A DNA stretch of 64,000 nucleotides from NCBI RefSeq assembly GCF_000233715.2, contig NC_021184.1:2318001-2382000 (forward strand), in the 5' to 3' direction. The notes beneath the pieces were generated by a model. That model had not been told where the DNA came from, did no database searches, and saw only the letters and a program-made list of their open reading frames with translations. Below, piece after piece: positions 16,265 to 25,600 of this stretch; position 1 is the stretch's first letter; each line of letters begins with the position of its first letter. Both the position numbers and the translations under genes were made by a program. This stretch comes from Desulfoscipio gibsoniae DSM 7213 (GTDB lineage: Bacteria; Bacillota; Desulfotomaculia; Desulfotomaculales; Desulfallaceae).

Positions 16265-16369
16265 CTGGCTGGATAGGCATAGTGGCCTAATTTTTAAGCA
16301 ATCTTGTTAACAAATTTGAATAACATTATCGAACCATTGTTGAACGATACATTAACGCTTGAAATGCAC

Positions 16370-17074
16370 TTATATCAATGCTTGAAGGGATTTGAAAAAA
16401 TAATTCCCTGAAATATCCGAACTTAATATTTCAATTTTCGGCACTGCATTTGAGGTAAACTGTAAATATTTGATTTGAGCTATTTCGTTCAACCGTTTTT
16501 CTTCTGCCCGCTTTTTCGCTTTAGCTTCATCTTCCTCTTTCATGGCTTTTTCAAGACGAGCTTTTTCTTCTGGCGTATAATCACTAGAGGAATAATAGGT
16601 TACTTCTCCATTGGGGTGTATAATTACACCACTAGAAACGATTCGCCTACCATGCATTGCCATAAAAGCATTTGCTTCTCCAATTGTATCAAAATGAGCT
16701 TGTATCTTTCGTTCGTAGTGTTGTCTTGTTTGTGGGTCAGAAGCCATTTTTTCAAGAATGTTAGAAGCTATAATAACATTTCCAGTTCCAGATGTTGAAC
16801 TCCCGATATGGTTTATATTTGCTTTACTGTATTCCATGTTCTGTACAGATATTTTAGTCCCGAATTTAGACTGTAACTGTAATAGATAGGAATTAGTATC
16901 AGTTGCGCCGCTTGATAAAACTGTTGCAGAAGTGGCAGACGCTGATATTTCACCTAATGCAGCCTGCGATAATGTATCCTTAAAGCTAACATTAGAAGTA
17001 TCAGTACGATTTTTGCTGCTTATATCATTTTGTTGTAAAGCGTATGATATTGGTCTGGTTATAGAAGATAACAT
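16370..17074 (-). CDS. DUF6033-like protein
   Basis: A 234-residue soluble protein with a Ser/Thr/Ala-rich N-terminal third, a middle segment ILEKMASDPQTRQHYERKI followed by AFMAMHGRRIVSSGVIIHPNGEV, and a Lys/Glu/Ala-rich helical stretch (about 165-195) likely to form a coiled coil. The middle section fits DUF6033 proteins common in clostridia, of unknown function; the assignment is by pattern memory. No signal peptide. It stands alone, with a GGAGGAATAAGCACG ribosome site before the ATG. Confidence 0.55.
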   Translation of the reverse strand: MLSSITRPISYALQQNDISSKNRTDTSNVSFKDTLSQAALGEISASATSATVLSSGATDTNSYLLQLQSKFGTKISVQNMEYSKANINHIGSSTSGTGNVIIASNILEKMASDPQTRQHYERKIQAHFDTIGEANAFMAMHGRRIVSSGVIIHPNGEVTYYSSSDYTPEEKARLEKAMKEEDEAKAKKRAEEKRLNEIAQIKYLQFTSNAVPKIEILSSDISGNYFFKSLQALI

Positions 17075-17327
17075 CGTGCTTATTCCTCCTAATTTCTGTA
17101 TTTTTTCATTTATATCTGCATTTTATCAGACAAGTTGCTAGCAAAATAGTAGCTGTAATAAATCTCTAACTCTATATTATATCGGCAAAATTCTTTAAAA
17201 GTTTAGAGATTGTCAGACAAGTTAAAATAATCTGCTCTTCAAGTTCCTGTTTATTCTCGTGCTCATTTTACCATATAAAAAACTTGCCCCTCATAAACGT
17301 CCAGGGAAAAATCCTATATATATATAA

Positions 17328-17368
17328 AGAGAGGATATTCGTCTCATTTTGAACGAACAATCCTCTCT
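17328..17368 (-). terminator. Terminator downstream of tRNA-Gly/tRNA-Asp
   Basis: AGAGAGGAtATTCGT pairs with ACGAAC-aATCCTCTCT around a short loop; on the minus strand it is followed by a T/A-rich run. It ends transcription of the two minus-strand tRNA genes. The rest of 17075-17438 appears empty. Confidence 0.65.
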
Positions 17369-17438
17369 TCATAATACTCTAATTACATATTTTTGTGATA
17401 AAACGCAGTAGCTATACGGTAAACTCCTATAAATAAAA

Positions 17439-17513
17439 TGGAGCGGAAGACGGGATTCGAACCCGCGACCCTCGCCTTGGCAAGGCGATGCTCTACCACT
17501 GAGCTACTTCCGC
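17439..17513 (-). tRNA. tRNA-Gly (GCC)
   Basis: Cloverleaf on the minus strand: acceptor GCGGAAG/CTTCCGC, D-arm with GCTCAGTGGTAGAGC, anticodon stem CGCCT-TGCCA-AGGCG giving anticodon GCC, T-arm GCGGGTTCGAATCCCGT, and an encoded CCA end. Sits with tRNA-Asp in one short transcript. Confidence 0.96.
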
Positions 17514-17537
17514 ATGGTTAAAAATTATTAAGTTATT

Positions 17538-17615
17538 GGCGGAGCTGACGGGAATCGAACCCGCGATCTTCGGCGTGACAGGCCGACATGTTAGACCGCT
17601 ACACCACAGCTCCGC
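17538..17615 (-). tRNA. tRNA-Asp (GTC)
   Basis: Acceptor GCGGAGC/GCTCCGC, anticodon stem TCGGC/GCCGA around loop CTGTCAC giving anticodon GTC, T-arm GCGGGTTCGATTCCCGT. CCA is not encoded. The base after the acceptor stem reads C rather than the usual discriminator G. Confidence 0.92.
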
Positions 17616-17765
17616 AAATTTATAATCGCATCAGCGACAATAATTATTATAGCTGGTTAATAGTAATATGTCAAAGGTTTTTCGAAAAAAGGTTTTGGCA
17701 GTTGGTATTTCACTTGGTGGTATTGGTATAGCCTAAAGCAAGAAACGTATCCATTGGTTGCCCAT

Positions 17766-17862
17766 GTAGGGGCGGGGCAAGTCAAGAAGTGTCCCCGTAT
17801 GTCTTGCTGTTTTAATACCCCTTTAGTGGGGTGGCCAAGACAAGAACCGTCCCCGCTTGCCC
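17766..17862. repeat. REP-like inverted GGGGACGGTTCTTGTCTTG element
   Basis: Two arms containing CAAGTCAAGAAGTGTCCCC and CAAGACAAGAACCGTCCCC flank a small CCCCTTTAGTGGGG hairpin, just past the cadA stop. The wording matches the short repeat near 3103. Probably a REP-type element; it could also serve as the cadA terminator. Confidence 0.5.
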
Positions 17863-17882
17863 GCTCGCTCACTGCTTGTTCT

Positions 17883-20141
17883 CTATGCTGTCAGCCGGTC
17901 CTCCTGCACCCGCATCAGGCGCATGCCGTTGGCTATTACAATCATGGCAGCGCCAGTATCGGCGAAAACCGCCATCCAGAGGTTGGTGAATCCCAAAAAT
18001 GTACCCACAATAAACAGTGCTTTTACCAGCAGGGCAAAGGTGATATTCTGTTTAATTATCCCCAGTGTCCGTCGGCCCAGTTTTATGGTATAGGGCAGCT
18101 TGCCCAGGTCGTCAGCCATTAAAGCAATATCTGCTGTCTCCAATGCAGTGTCGGTACCCGCGCCGCCCATGGCGATGCCAATGTCGGCAGCAGCCAGCGC
18201 CGGTGTGTCGTTGACCCCGTCCCCCACCATAGCCACCTTGCCGTAACGTGACTGCAGTTCCTTGATGGTGGACAGTTTATCTTGGGGCAGCAATTCCGCT
18301 TTATATTCCAGACCACCCAGGTGATCGGCAATAGCGCCGGCGGTGGCGGTATTATCCCCGGTGAGCATCACCAGCCTTTTTATACCGGCTGAGCGCAATC
18401 CCTGCAGAGCAGCCGCGCTATTGGAACGCACCCGATCAGCTACGGCGATAATGCCCATTGGCTGATCCGCTGTGCCTACCAGCATGGCTGTTTTGCCCTG
18501 ACTTTGCAGTACATCCAGCTGTTGTTGCACCCCGGTCAGGTCGGTACCCAATCTTTGGAATAATCTTTCGTTTCCTATATAATAGTCTTTACCATCAACT
18601 ACGGCCATGGCCCCCTGGCCGGTAAAAGATTGGAATTGTTCGCCGGGGGGTACTGCCGCTTCATGGCTTTCGGTATAACGGAGAATGGCCCGAGCCACCG
18701 GATGCTGGGAACGGCCTTCTACCGCCGCGGCTATATCCAGCAGAAACTGCTTTTGAAAGCCGGGCATAACTACTACATCAGTAACTTCAGGGCGTCCCCT
18801 GGTGAGGGTGCCGGTTTTATCAAAGGCCACCGCCGTTAAAGCACCCGCCTTTTCCAGGTAGGCTCCGCCTTTTATCAGTACTCCACGCCGGGCAGCGCTG
18901 CCGATGGCCGATACAATGGCCACCGGGGTGGATATCACCAGCGCGCAGGGACAGGCGATCACCAGCAGAATCAGTGCCTTTTCCAGCCAGGGGATAAAGG
19001 GCTGCCCCAGAGCAAGGGTGGGGACCGTGGCAATGGCTAGCGCCACGGCGATTACTACCGGAGTGTAGTACTTGGCGAATACGTCCACAAACTGCTGGGA
19101 GGGTGCCCGCTGAGCCTGGGCTTCCTCCACCAGGTCAATAATTTTAGCCAGCGTAGTATCCTGCGCCAGCCTGGTAACTGTTACTTCCAGAGATCCCTCT
19201 TCATTGATGGTACCAGCAAACACATCTGCCCCGGGGGATTTTTCTACAGGCAGTGATTCGCCGGTAATAGGGGCCTGGTTTACCTGGGAGTTGCCCTTGA
19301 TAACCGTGCCGTCCATCGCTATGCGTTCTCCAGGCTTGACGATAATTATATCGCCCACTAAAATTTGTTCTACGGGCAGCATGGCTTCTCTGCCATCGCG
19401 TCGTACCAGCGCTTCTCGAGGAGAAAGTTCCATCAGTGCCCGAATGGACGACCTTGTTTTAGCCATGCTGTAGGCCTGCAGGGTATTACCCAGGGAGAAA
19501 AGGAACACCACCGTGGCTCCCTCAAACCACTCACCGATGGCAACGGCCCCTATGGCAGCCACGCTCATCAGCACATTCATGTCCAAGCTTAACGCCTTGA
19601 TAGAGTATAGGTCGTTTTTGACCACAAAGTAACCGCCTGACAACATGGCAGCCAGCAATAGGTCTATGACCAGCCGGTCCCCCAAGTTAAATAATGACGC
19701 TGTCATTCCTCCGGCTAAAAACAAGCCGGATATAACCGTCAATATTAACTTAGGGTCATGCCAGAGCGGTTGATTGGTTTGTGTCGCTGCGGCATGGTCA
19801 GACTCTGCCGCGTAACCCGCCTCCTTGATGGCACGCAGAATTTGCGGCACACCGGTGGTGTGCCGGACGCTCATTTTGGAGGCCCCAAAATTAATTGTGG
19901 CCTCCTCCACTCCTGACAGCCCGGCAATTCTTTTTTCCAGTTTAGCAGCGCAGTCAGCACAATCTAAACCATGTAAAACGAAAACGGATTTTTGCATACC
20001 ATTTAGATGTGGGGCTGAATTATTTATTGCCTTCTCCTCCGGCTTTGTCACTTTCATCGGTTGTTGCAATCCTTCCGACGTCAATTCCTCCATGATATTA
20101 TTTTTTACACAACTGCAATTATGTCCTGAACATTGTGTCAT
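17883..20141 (-). CDS. cadA: Cadmium/zinc/lead-exporting P1B-type ATPase
   Basis: Membrane pump (752 residues) expelling Cd2+, Zn2+ or Pb2+. In order: a Cys-rich N-terminal tag (MTQCSGHNCSC), one heavy-metal-associated domain with GLDCADC near residue 65, paired membrane spans, the actuator TGES loop, the CPC metal site in VIACPCALV, phosphorylation motif DKTGTLT, hinge GDGVND and final two spans. The single CPC and the adjacent CadC regulator favour Cd/Zn/Pb over copper. The ATG at 20141 has GGAGG seven bases before it; the frame's earlier GTG at 20156 overlaps that site. Transcribed after cadC with a 66-base gap. Confidence 0.94.
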   Translation of the reverse strand: MTQCSGHNCSCVKNNIMEELTSEGLQQPMKVTKPEEKAINNSAPHLNGMQKSVFVLHGLDCADCAAKLEKRIAGLSGVEEATINFGASKMSVRHTTGVPQILRAIKEAGYAAESDHAAATQTNQPLWHDPKLILTVISGLFLAGGMTASLFNLGDRLVIDLLLAAMLSGGYFVVKNDLYSIKALSLDMNVLMSVAAIGAVAIGEWFEGATVVFLFSLGNTLQAYSMAKTRSSIRALMELSPREALVRRDGREAMLPVEQILVGDIIIVKPGERIAMDGTVIKGNSQVNQAPITGESLPVEKSPGADVFAGTINEEGSLEVTVTRLAQDTTLAKIIDLVEEAQAQRAPSQQFVDVFAKYYTPVVIAVALAIATVPTLALGQPFIPWLEKALILLVIACPCALVISTPVAIVSAIGSAARRGVLIKGGAYLEKAGALTAVAFDKTGTLTRGRPEVTDVVVMPGFQKQFLLDIAAAVEGRSQHPVARAILRYTESHEAAVPPGEQFQSFTGQGAMAVVDGKDYYIGNERLFQRLGTDLTGVQQQLDVLQSQGKTAMLVGTADQPMGIIAVADRVRSNSAAALQGLRSAGIKRLVMLTGDNTATAGAIADHLGGLEYKAELLPQDKLSTIKELQSRYGKVAMVGDGVNDTPALAAADIGIAMGGAGTDTALETADIALMADDLGKLPYTIKLGRRTLGIIKQNITFALLVKALFIVGTFLGFTNLWMAVFADTGAAMIVIANGMRLMRVQEDRLTA

Positions 20142-20207
20142 GATAAAAACCTCCACATGCGTTAAGAGTATTTTGTGTCATGGTAGCTGCATTTATTGGT
20201 AATATTG

Positions 20208-20573
20208 CTATTTCTTTTGGTAATGATTGTAATGCTTTAGAGCTACATCGATAATTGTTTTTACACACGAATCAGTTAAATAATAAAACATCATCTTACC
20301 TTGTTTTCTGCTCCGGGCCAGACCCATATTTTTCAGCAGCCGTAAATGGTGGGAAGCCGCCGCCACACTGGAGTCAATTATCTGAGCGATATCACAGACG
20401 CACAATTCCTCCCGGGCCAGGGCGTAAACTATTTTTATCCTGGTTTCGTCAGCCAGCGCCTTAAATATTTGACTTAAGCCCTCGGTATTAGACACTTGTT
20501 GTTTCATACGGCGCACTTTTTCCTCATCATAACAAAATATGTCGCAAACCTGGTTTTGTTCCGAATTACACAT
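20208..20573 (-). CDS. cadC: Cadmium-responsive ArsR/SmtB repressor
   Basis: A 121-residue winged-helix metal sensor. The N-terminal CDIFCYDEEKV segment closely matches the plasmid pI258 CadC start with its two metal-binding Cys, and ELCVCDIA carries the second Cys pair in the alpha-3 region; HHLRLLKNMGL is the recognition helix. These four Cys define the CadC Cd/Pb site. It should release the promoter when metal binds and so induce itself and cadA. A matching operator is visible just upstream of the gene. Confidence 0.93.
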   Translation of the reverse strand: MCNSEQNQVCDIFCYDEEKVRRMKQQVSNTEGLSQIFKALADETRIKIVYALAREELCVCDIAQIIDSSVAAASHHLRLLKNMGLARSRKQGKMMFYYLTDSCVKTIIDVALKHYNHYQKK

Positions 20574-20603
20574 TTCCTATACCACCTTTATTCATACATC
20601 GCC

Positions 20604-20629
20604 ATTAAAACATTTACTTGATTATTATA
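20604..20629 (-). promoter_or_regulatory. Candidate cadC operator and -10 box
   Basis: Minus strand TATAAT (20629-20624) followed by TCAAGTAAATGTTTTAAT (20621-20604). The latter agrees at 15 of 18 places, by memory, with the staphylococcal cad operator TCAAATAAATATTTGAAT. Position at the transcription start fits repression by CadC. Confidence 0.6.
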
Positions 20630-20696
20630 TTAAGACAGCCAAATGGTTTTGTAAATGTTTTTTTATGATTAACAAAAGTAACTGCTCATATTGCAA

Positions 20697-20730
20697 GTGC
20701 CGCTTTTTCGGCTAAGTCGAAAAGCGGCAC
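20697..20730. repeat. Inverted repeat with 13-bp stem
   Basis: GTGCCGCTTTTTCG and CGAAAAGCGGCAC around a 7-base loop with one bulge. No T-run on either side, so a classical terminator is unlikely; it may still help end the AOR-family transcript. The rest of the 20640-20900 gap holds nothing recognisable. Confidence 0.5.
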
Positions 20731-20903
20731 GCTGTTAACTTTTATGCAATTAAAATTGAAACATAAAAAGAAACCCTTATTGTTGGTGTAACCCCCAAAG
20801 GCATTTTCATTTCCCGTGGGATCTTTTAAAATTTTTGAACTTTTAATTTTTAACACCTGGCATCACGGCATTGCTTGGCGGAAAAGCCGGTCAGCTGGCT
20901 ATC

Positions 20904-22625
20904 TTAAGCATTAAATACCTGCTGCAGTTCCTCCGTGGTGAAATCCCAGGTTGTGTTGTGGGGCGGAATTTGCTCGTTAAAGAATTCAGGCAATTGGTCA
21001 TCCTTGGCAGTGAATCCGGCTGCTTTGTTGAATTCAAGCTCGTTATGCAGTACAGATTGTCCCATAGTGGTCATGTCGTTTTCGGTCAAGTTTAAATTGT
21101 ACTGAGCGTTGACCAGTTCAACGATGGCCTGATAAGCATCCGGGTTATCCAATATACTAAAGGCTACAAAGAGACACAGGCCCAAAGCATCCAGCGCGGC
21201 AGTGGCAATTTGCAGGTTTCTGGACAAGTCAACGTTGCCCTCTTTGGCCAGCGGGTTAACATGACCGCCTACCTGCAATATATTGGTGGCCACGGCATAT
21301 CCGGCGGTGTGGTCGGCACCCATTGGAGTAGTGGCGTAGGTTACCCCGACGCCTTTCACGGCCCGGGGATCGTAGGCCGGAATGGCCTGGTTTTTAACTA
21401 CAGCCACCCGGGTTACCCCGAAGGCTTTACCTGTGAAGCCTGCACCATTGCCGATGATCCGACCTAAAGGACTGCCCTTTTCAATTTCCCTGAGCAAATT
21501 CAGCATACCTTGGCCGTCCCCGAAGGGTATGAGACCGCCTTCCATAGCAGTAGCAATAGCCACAGCGGTTTCTATGGTGTCAATGCCTATATCGTCACAA
21601 ATACGGTCGGCCTGGGCTATGATGTCCAGGTCATCCACATAGCAAACAGCACCAAAGCCCCAGATGGTTTCATATTCAAAGCCCGCTGTCACAAATTTTC
21701 CCTCTGCGTCATGATAAACCTGGGAGCAGCTGATTACGCAGCCGGCATGGCAGTTGTGGGTGGGTTTGCCTTTACGGTTGAGAATGGTTTCATACATGGC
21801 TTCGCCGCTGATTTTGTTAGCCCCTGCAAAGCGGCCCATCCTGAAATTGCGGGTGGGCAAACCGCCCGCTTCATTTAATATATTCACCAGTATGTTGGTA
21901 CCGTAAGTGGGCAGACCCTGACCGGTCACCGGATGCTCCTTCAATGATTTGGCCAATAGGCGGGATGCTTCCTTGAATTTTTCCGGATTGGCCACTGTTA
22001 CGCCGGGTGCGCCGGTATCATCAATGGTTATGTATTTAATTTTTTTGCTTGACATCACTGCACCCAGGCCGCCCCGGCCTGCGCTGCGGATATTGCCGTG
22101 GTAATCTTTAACGGATATATTGGCCGAGCATAACTTGTATTCACCGGCCTGGCCAATGGTAATTACCCCAATCTTGTCCCCATATTTTTTTGATAGACGG
22201 TCGATTACCTCGTAGTTGCCTTTACCCAGCAGCTCGGTTTCTTGCTCAATTTTAATACCGTTATTATCGATATGCAGATTGTAGAATTTATCCTCTGCGG
22301 GCAGCCCTTCGATAATCACTGCTTTGACGCCAAGCTTGGCCAGTTTTTGGGAAGCCGAGCCGCCGGAGTTGCTTTCTTTAATGCCTCCGGTTAAAGGACT
22401 TTTGGCCCCGAATGACATGCGGCCCGAGTTGGGAGCACTGGTGCCCGTTAACAGACCCGGGGCAAAGACCAGCTTGTTTTTGGCGCCCAGCGGATGACAG
22501 GTAGGATCCACCTCTTTGGCCACAATGGCTGAAGTTAAAGCCCGGCCGCCCAGGTGGTTCCATTCCCGGGGCACTTCTTCAGTTTTTATGCTGAGGTCGT
22601 TCATATTAATGCGGTAAATTTTCAT
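20904..22625 (-). CDS. Aldehyde:ferredoxin oxidoreductase family protein
   Basis: Tungsten- or molybdenum-pterin enzyme family that oxidises aldehydes to acids with ferredoxin. The 573-residue protein has the N-terminal pterin-binding domain (LTGTSAPNSGRMSFGAKSPLTG), an Arg/Gly-rich stretch AGRGGLGAVMSSKK, and the [4Fe-4S] Cys set CHAGCVISC with the fourth Cys in DALGLCLF. It is at the short end of the family (about 600). AGGAGG precedes the ATG at 22625 by nine bases; the longer frame from 22649 is unnecessary. A lone gene: no tungsten transport or pterin genes adjoin it, and the aldehyde substrate is unknown. Confidence 0.92.
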   Translation of the reverse strand: MKIYRINMNDLSIKTEEVPREWNHLGGRALTSAIVAKEVDPTCHPLGAKNKLVFAPGLLTGTSAPNSGRMSFGAKSPLTGGIKESNSGGSASQKLAKLGVKAVIIEGLPAEDKFYNLHIDNNGIKIEQETELLGKGNYEVIDRLSKKYGDKIGVITIGQAGEYKLCSANISVKDYHGNIRSAGRGGLGAVMSSKKIKYITIDDTGAPGVTVANPEKFKEASRLLAKSLKEHPVTGQGLPTYGTNILVNILNEAGGLPTRNFRMGRFAGANKISGEAMYETILNRKGKPTHNCHAGCVISCSQVYHDAEGKFVTAGFEYETIWGFGAVCYVDDLDIIAQADRICDDIGIDTIETAVAIATAMEGGLIPFGDGQGMLNLLREIEKGSPLGRIIGNGAGFTGKAFGVTRVAVVKNQAIPAYDPRAVKGVGVTYATTPMGADHTAGYAVATNILQVGGHVNPLAKEGNVDLSRNLQIATAALDALGLCLFVAFSILDNPDAYQAIVELVNAQYNLNLTENDMTTMGQSVLHNELEFNKAAGFTAKDDQLPEFFNEQIPPHNTTWDFTTEELQQVFNA

Positions 22626-22854
22626 GGCTTGCCGCCTCCTGACAAACAATATTTACTATATTATTACCATCCTCAGCCAAATTATGTTTTCTGTCCGATC
22701 TAATGTGACTAATACTGTTGATTTAACCAGGCATACGTGTTTAAAATTAATTAAGCCTCGGTGGTGGCAAAATTTCCGGTGGCAGAAAAGCCGGGTTTTC
22801 TAATATGGGCTGACCTTGAGATTTAAGTAGGAAATAAAGAAAGGAATTATATTG

Positions 22855-23337
22855 ATGGCTAAAAATAAAACTCCCATGACTCCCGCCATACGTGTACTGC
22901 GCAATGAAAAGGTTAAATTTGAGGATTTTACATACGCCTATGAGGAGAAAGGCGGCACTGCCGTTTCATCCAGAGAGTTGGGTGTTGATGAACACTGCAT
23001 GGTTAAAACACTGGTTATGGAAGATGAAAATAAAAACCCTATAATTGTTTTAATGCACGGTGACAGGCAGGTCTCAACCAAAAAATTGGCCCGTCTGATT
23101 GGTGTCAAAAGCATTTCCCCCTGTTCCCCGGAAACAGCCAACAAACATACGGGATACCTGGTAGGAGGGACTTCCCCTTTTGGCACTCGCCGTACTATGC
23201 CGGTTTATATGGAACAAACCATTATGGAACTGCCTAAAATATATATCAACGGAGGCAAGCGTGGTTTTTTGGTCAGCCTTGAACCTCAGGATGTAATGCG
23301 TATATTAAAACCCACCCTTGTGCAGGTGGGCATTTAG
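22855..23337 (+). CDS. ybaK: Cys-tRNA(Pro)/aminoacyl-tRNA deacylase, YbaK/EbsC family
   Basis: A 160-residue editing hydrolase that removes wrongly attached amino acids from tRNA. The catalytic Lys lies in MVKTLVM near residue 46 and the glycine-rich GTSPFGTR block near 105 matches the YbaK/ProX family. AAAGGA lies ten bases before the ATG; the TTG three bases upstream is an alternative. It is a single-gene unit between minus-strand neighbours. The gap upstream (22650-22850) shows no clear riboswitch or promoter. Confidence 0.88.
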   Translation: MAKNKTPMTPAIRVLRNEKVKFEDFTYAYEEKGGTAVSSRELGVDEHCMVKTLVMEDENKNPIIVLMHGDRQVSTKKLARLIGVKSISPCSPETANKHTGYLVGGTSPFGTRRTMPVYMEQTIMELPKIYINGGKRGFLVSLEPQDVMRILKPTLVQVGI

Positions 23338-23371
23338 AGTGCGCATAGTCACCAGTAATTGCTCAGTAAAA

Positions 23372-24895
23372 TCAATTTTTTTGGCCAAAGGGCGGTTCAA
23401 CATCTTCGTCTGTATAAAAAAGGGGCAGCAGCACTGTAAAAACGCTGCCTCCTTCCGGCAGGTTAGCGGCACTAATTAAGCCTCCATGCCGATCCACAAT
23501 CCAGTGAGCAATGGATAGCCCTAAGCCCGAGCCTTCCTGTCCCCGGGTGCTTTCACTGCGATAAAAACGGTCGAAAATGCGATCCTCTTCCCCCGGCATC
23601 AGCCCCGGTCCCTGATCTGTCACGGCTATCTCCACCCAACCTTGTTTTGAACCGGAGGCGGCAAGCTGTTCCGGGCACCGCCTGGTGTTGTCCCCGCTGC
23701 CGGGCATTGAACAACCCTGTGGCGGCACACTGACCGTTAACCCCACTGTACTGCCCGGAGGCGAGTATTTAAAAGCGTTATCCAGCAGTATGAACATTAA
23801 CTGGCTAAAACTATCGCTATTTACCTGTACCCGGGCCCGGGGTGGATAGTATTCCTGAAAAACAAACTCCCGGTCATCTGCCAAAAAACGCGCTTTTCTA
23901 ACCACTCCCTGCAGTAGTTCCGCCAGATCAACAAATTCCTTTTCCGGCATAAAGCCGGCATCGGCCCTGGCCAGTACCAGTAGATCTTCCACCAGACGAG
24001 TTAGGCGGCGGGCTTCATCGGCAATATCCTTTAGTGCCTCTGATACCAGAACAGGGTCACCATCCTGCATTTTCAGCAGCAGCTCGGCATTGCCCCGGAT
24101 GGTGGTCAGCGGAGTACGTAACTCGTGGGAGGCGTCGGAGACAAACCTGCGCTGCAGGTCATAGCTTTGCTGCAGGCGGTGGTACATGGTTTCCAGCCGT
24201 CCAAACATAGCGTTTAAAGTAATCACCAGCCGTCCCAGCTCGTCCGCCGGGCCGCTATACTCGATGCGCCTGCTCAAATCGCTGTTGCTTTCTATGGATG
24301 CAGCTGTGCCGGTGATTTTCTCCAGAGGCTTTAAGGCTGTTCGGGCCAATAACCACCCCAGCAGTGCAGCAAGTATTATTGATGCTGTACCTACCAGGGC
24401 AATAAAAAAGCGCAACTGGTTCAGCAGTATGTGCACTGTGGACAGGGCCCTTCCCACTTGCAACAGGCCAACCAACTGCCCATCAACCACCAGCGGTACA
24501 TTATAGACCCGTATTTGCTGCCCGCCGGCCTGCACAGTTTCGTAAAAACCTTCCCCCTGCAGGGCGTTTTTTAGCGTATACTCCCCCAGGGGCAGGTATT
24601 GTCCGCCCAGGTTGTTGGAGCGGGATACCACCCGCCCCCGGGCATCCACCACCTGCAGGTAGGTATCAGGCGCTGCAAACACGTCCACGTCGGGCAGCAC
24701 CACTTCGCGCAGTGAAAAGGGATTTCCGGTAACTCTAATTGACTTGACCAGTGATGCAGCTTTGGCGGCAATGCCCTCATCCACTTCTTTATATAAAGTA
24801 TGGGAGGTGGCTAAAAGCAGTGCCGTGGTTAATATTAAGAGTACCAGAACGAGCACCCCGGTGTACAGCAGGGTAAGTTTAGTACGCAGGTGCAT
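23372..24895 (-). CDS. Sensor histidine kinase of an htrA-linked system
   Basis: A 507-residue membrane kinase. Two spans (about 8-30 and 163-187) enclose an extracytoplasmic sensor of about 130 residues; HAMP follows, then HisKA with SDASHELRTPLT near residue 258 and an HATPase domain with DQGPGLMP and GSGLGLSI. The ATPase domain carries a roughly 25-residue insertion rich in Cys, Ser and Gly (CSMPGSGDNTRRC) between the N and G1 boxes, which is unusual. Third gene of the operon htrA, regulator, kinase; a seven-base gap separates it from the regulator. Likely senses envelope protein stress, as CssS does, though that is inferred from the htrA linkage. Confidence 0.9.
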   Translation of the reverse strand: MHLRTKLTLLYTGVLVLVLLILTTALLLATSHTLYKEVDEGIAAKAASLVKSIRVTGNPFSLREVVLPDVDVFAAPDTYLQVVDARGRVVSRSNNLGGQYLPLGEYTLKNALQGEGFYETVQAGGQQIRVYNVPLVVDGQLVGLLQVGRALSTVHILLNQLRFFIALVGTASIILAALLGWLLARTALKPLEKITGTAASIESNSDLSRRIEYSGPADELGRLVITLNAMFGRLETMYHRLQQSYDLQRRFVSDASHELRTPLTTIRGNAELLLKMQDGDPVLVSEALKDIADEARRLTRLVEDLLVLARADAGFMPEKEFVDLAELLQGVVRKARFLADDREFVFQEYYPPRARVQVNSDSFSQLMFILLDNAFKYSPPGSTVGLTVSVPPQGCSMPGSGDNTRRCPEQLAASGSKQGWVEIAVTDQGPGLMPGEEDRIFDRFYRSESTRGQEGSGLGLSIAHWIVDRHGGLISAANLPEGGSVFTVLLPLFYTDEDVEPPFGQKN

Positions 24896-24901
24896 TTATC
24901 A

Positions 24902-25579
24902 TCACTGCTCCCTCAAAGTATAACCTACACCCCGCACGGTATGGAGCAGCTTGGGTGCTTGCGGGTGCTCCAGCTTCTGGCGCAGGCTGCCGATGTAAAC
25001 CTCCAGCACGTTGGATTCCCCGGAAAAATCATAGCCCCAGATTTGTTCCATGATCTGGTTCCGGGTAAGTACCTGGCGGGGGTGTTGCATAAAAAGCTTG
25101 AGCAGCTCATATTCCCGGGTGGTCAGGGATATTACCTCGCCGCCCCGCCGGGCCTCCCTTATTTCTAGATCCAGCGTTAAATCCGCAAAGTTCAGCACTA
25201 GCCCGTTACCCTGGCCAAGCCGGCGCACCCGGCGCAATAATGCCCTGACCCGGGCCAGCAGTTCCTCCAGCGCAAATGGTTTCACCAGGTAGTCATCGGC
25301 ACCTACGTCCAAACCCCGCACCCGGTCCGCCACCTCGTCCCGAGCGGTGAGCATCAAAATGGGCACATCACTGTGCATCCGTAACCTCCGGCACACCTCC
25401 CAGCCGTCCATACCCGGCATCATAATGTCCAGTATTACCAGGTCCGGCTTACATTCATCAGCCTGGTGCAGCCCTTCTTCACCGTTATACGCAATAAACG
25501 CTTCATGACCTTCAAAGGTAAGCACCCTTTGCATCATGCTGGTAATTTTTTTATCATCGTCGATAACCAGTATTTTCAA
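24902..25579 (-). CDS. OmpR-family response regulator of an htrA-linked system
   Basis: Two-domain regulator of about 225 residues: receiver with ILVIDDD, phospho-acceptor Asp in VILDIMMPGMDG and Lys in DDYLVKPF; winged-helix ending HTVRGVGYTLR. A TTG start at 25579 is preferred since GGGAG lies eight bases ahead; a GTG three codons earlier is possible. Encoded 12-20 bases after htrA and just before its kinase. By arrangement it probably adjusts htrA and other envelope genes. Confidence 0.9.
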   Translation of the reverse strand: MKILVIDDDKKITSMMQRVLTFEGHEAFIAYNGEEGLHQADECKPDLVILDIMMPGMDGWEVCRRLRMHSDVPILMLTARDEVADRVRGLDVGADDYLVKPFALEELLARVRALLRRVRRLGQGNGLVLNFADLTLDLEIREARRGGEVISLTTREYELLKLFMQHPRQVLTRNQIMEQIWGYDFSGESNVLEVYIGSLRQKLEHPQAPKLLHTVRGVGYTLREQ

Positions 25580-25600
25580 TACACCCACTCCCGCGCCGGG

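Noticed and set aside
22650-22850. Molybdenum-cofactor riboswitch between the AOR-family gene and ybaK
   Set aside because: Some GC-rich pairing is visible but not the conserved motif, and it would precede the wrong gene on the plus strand.
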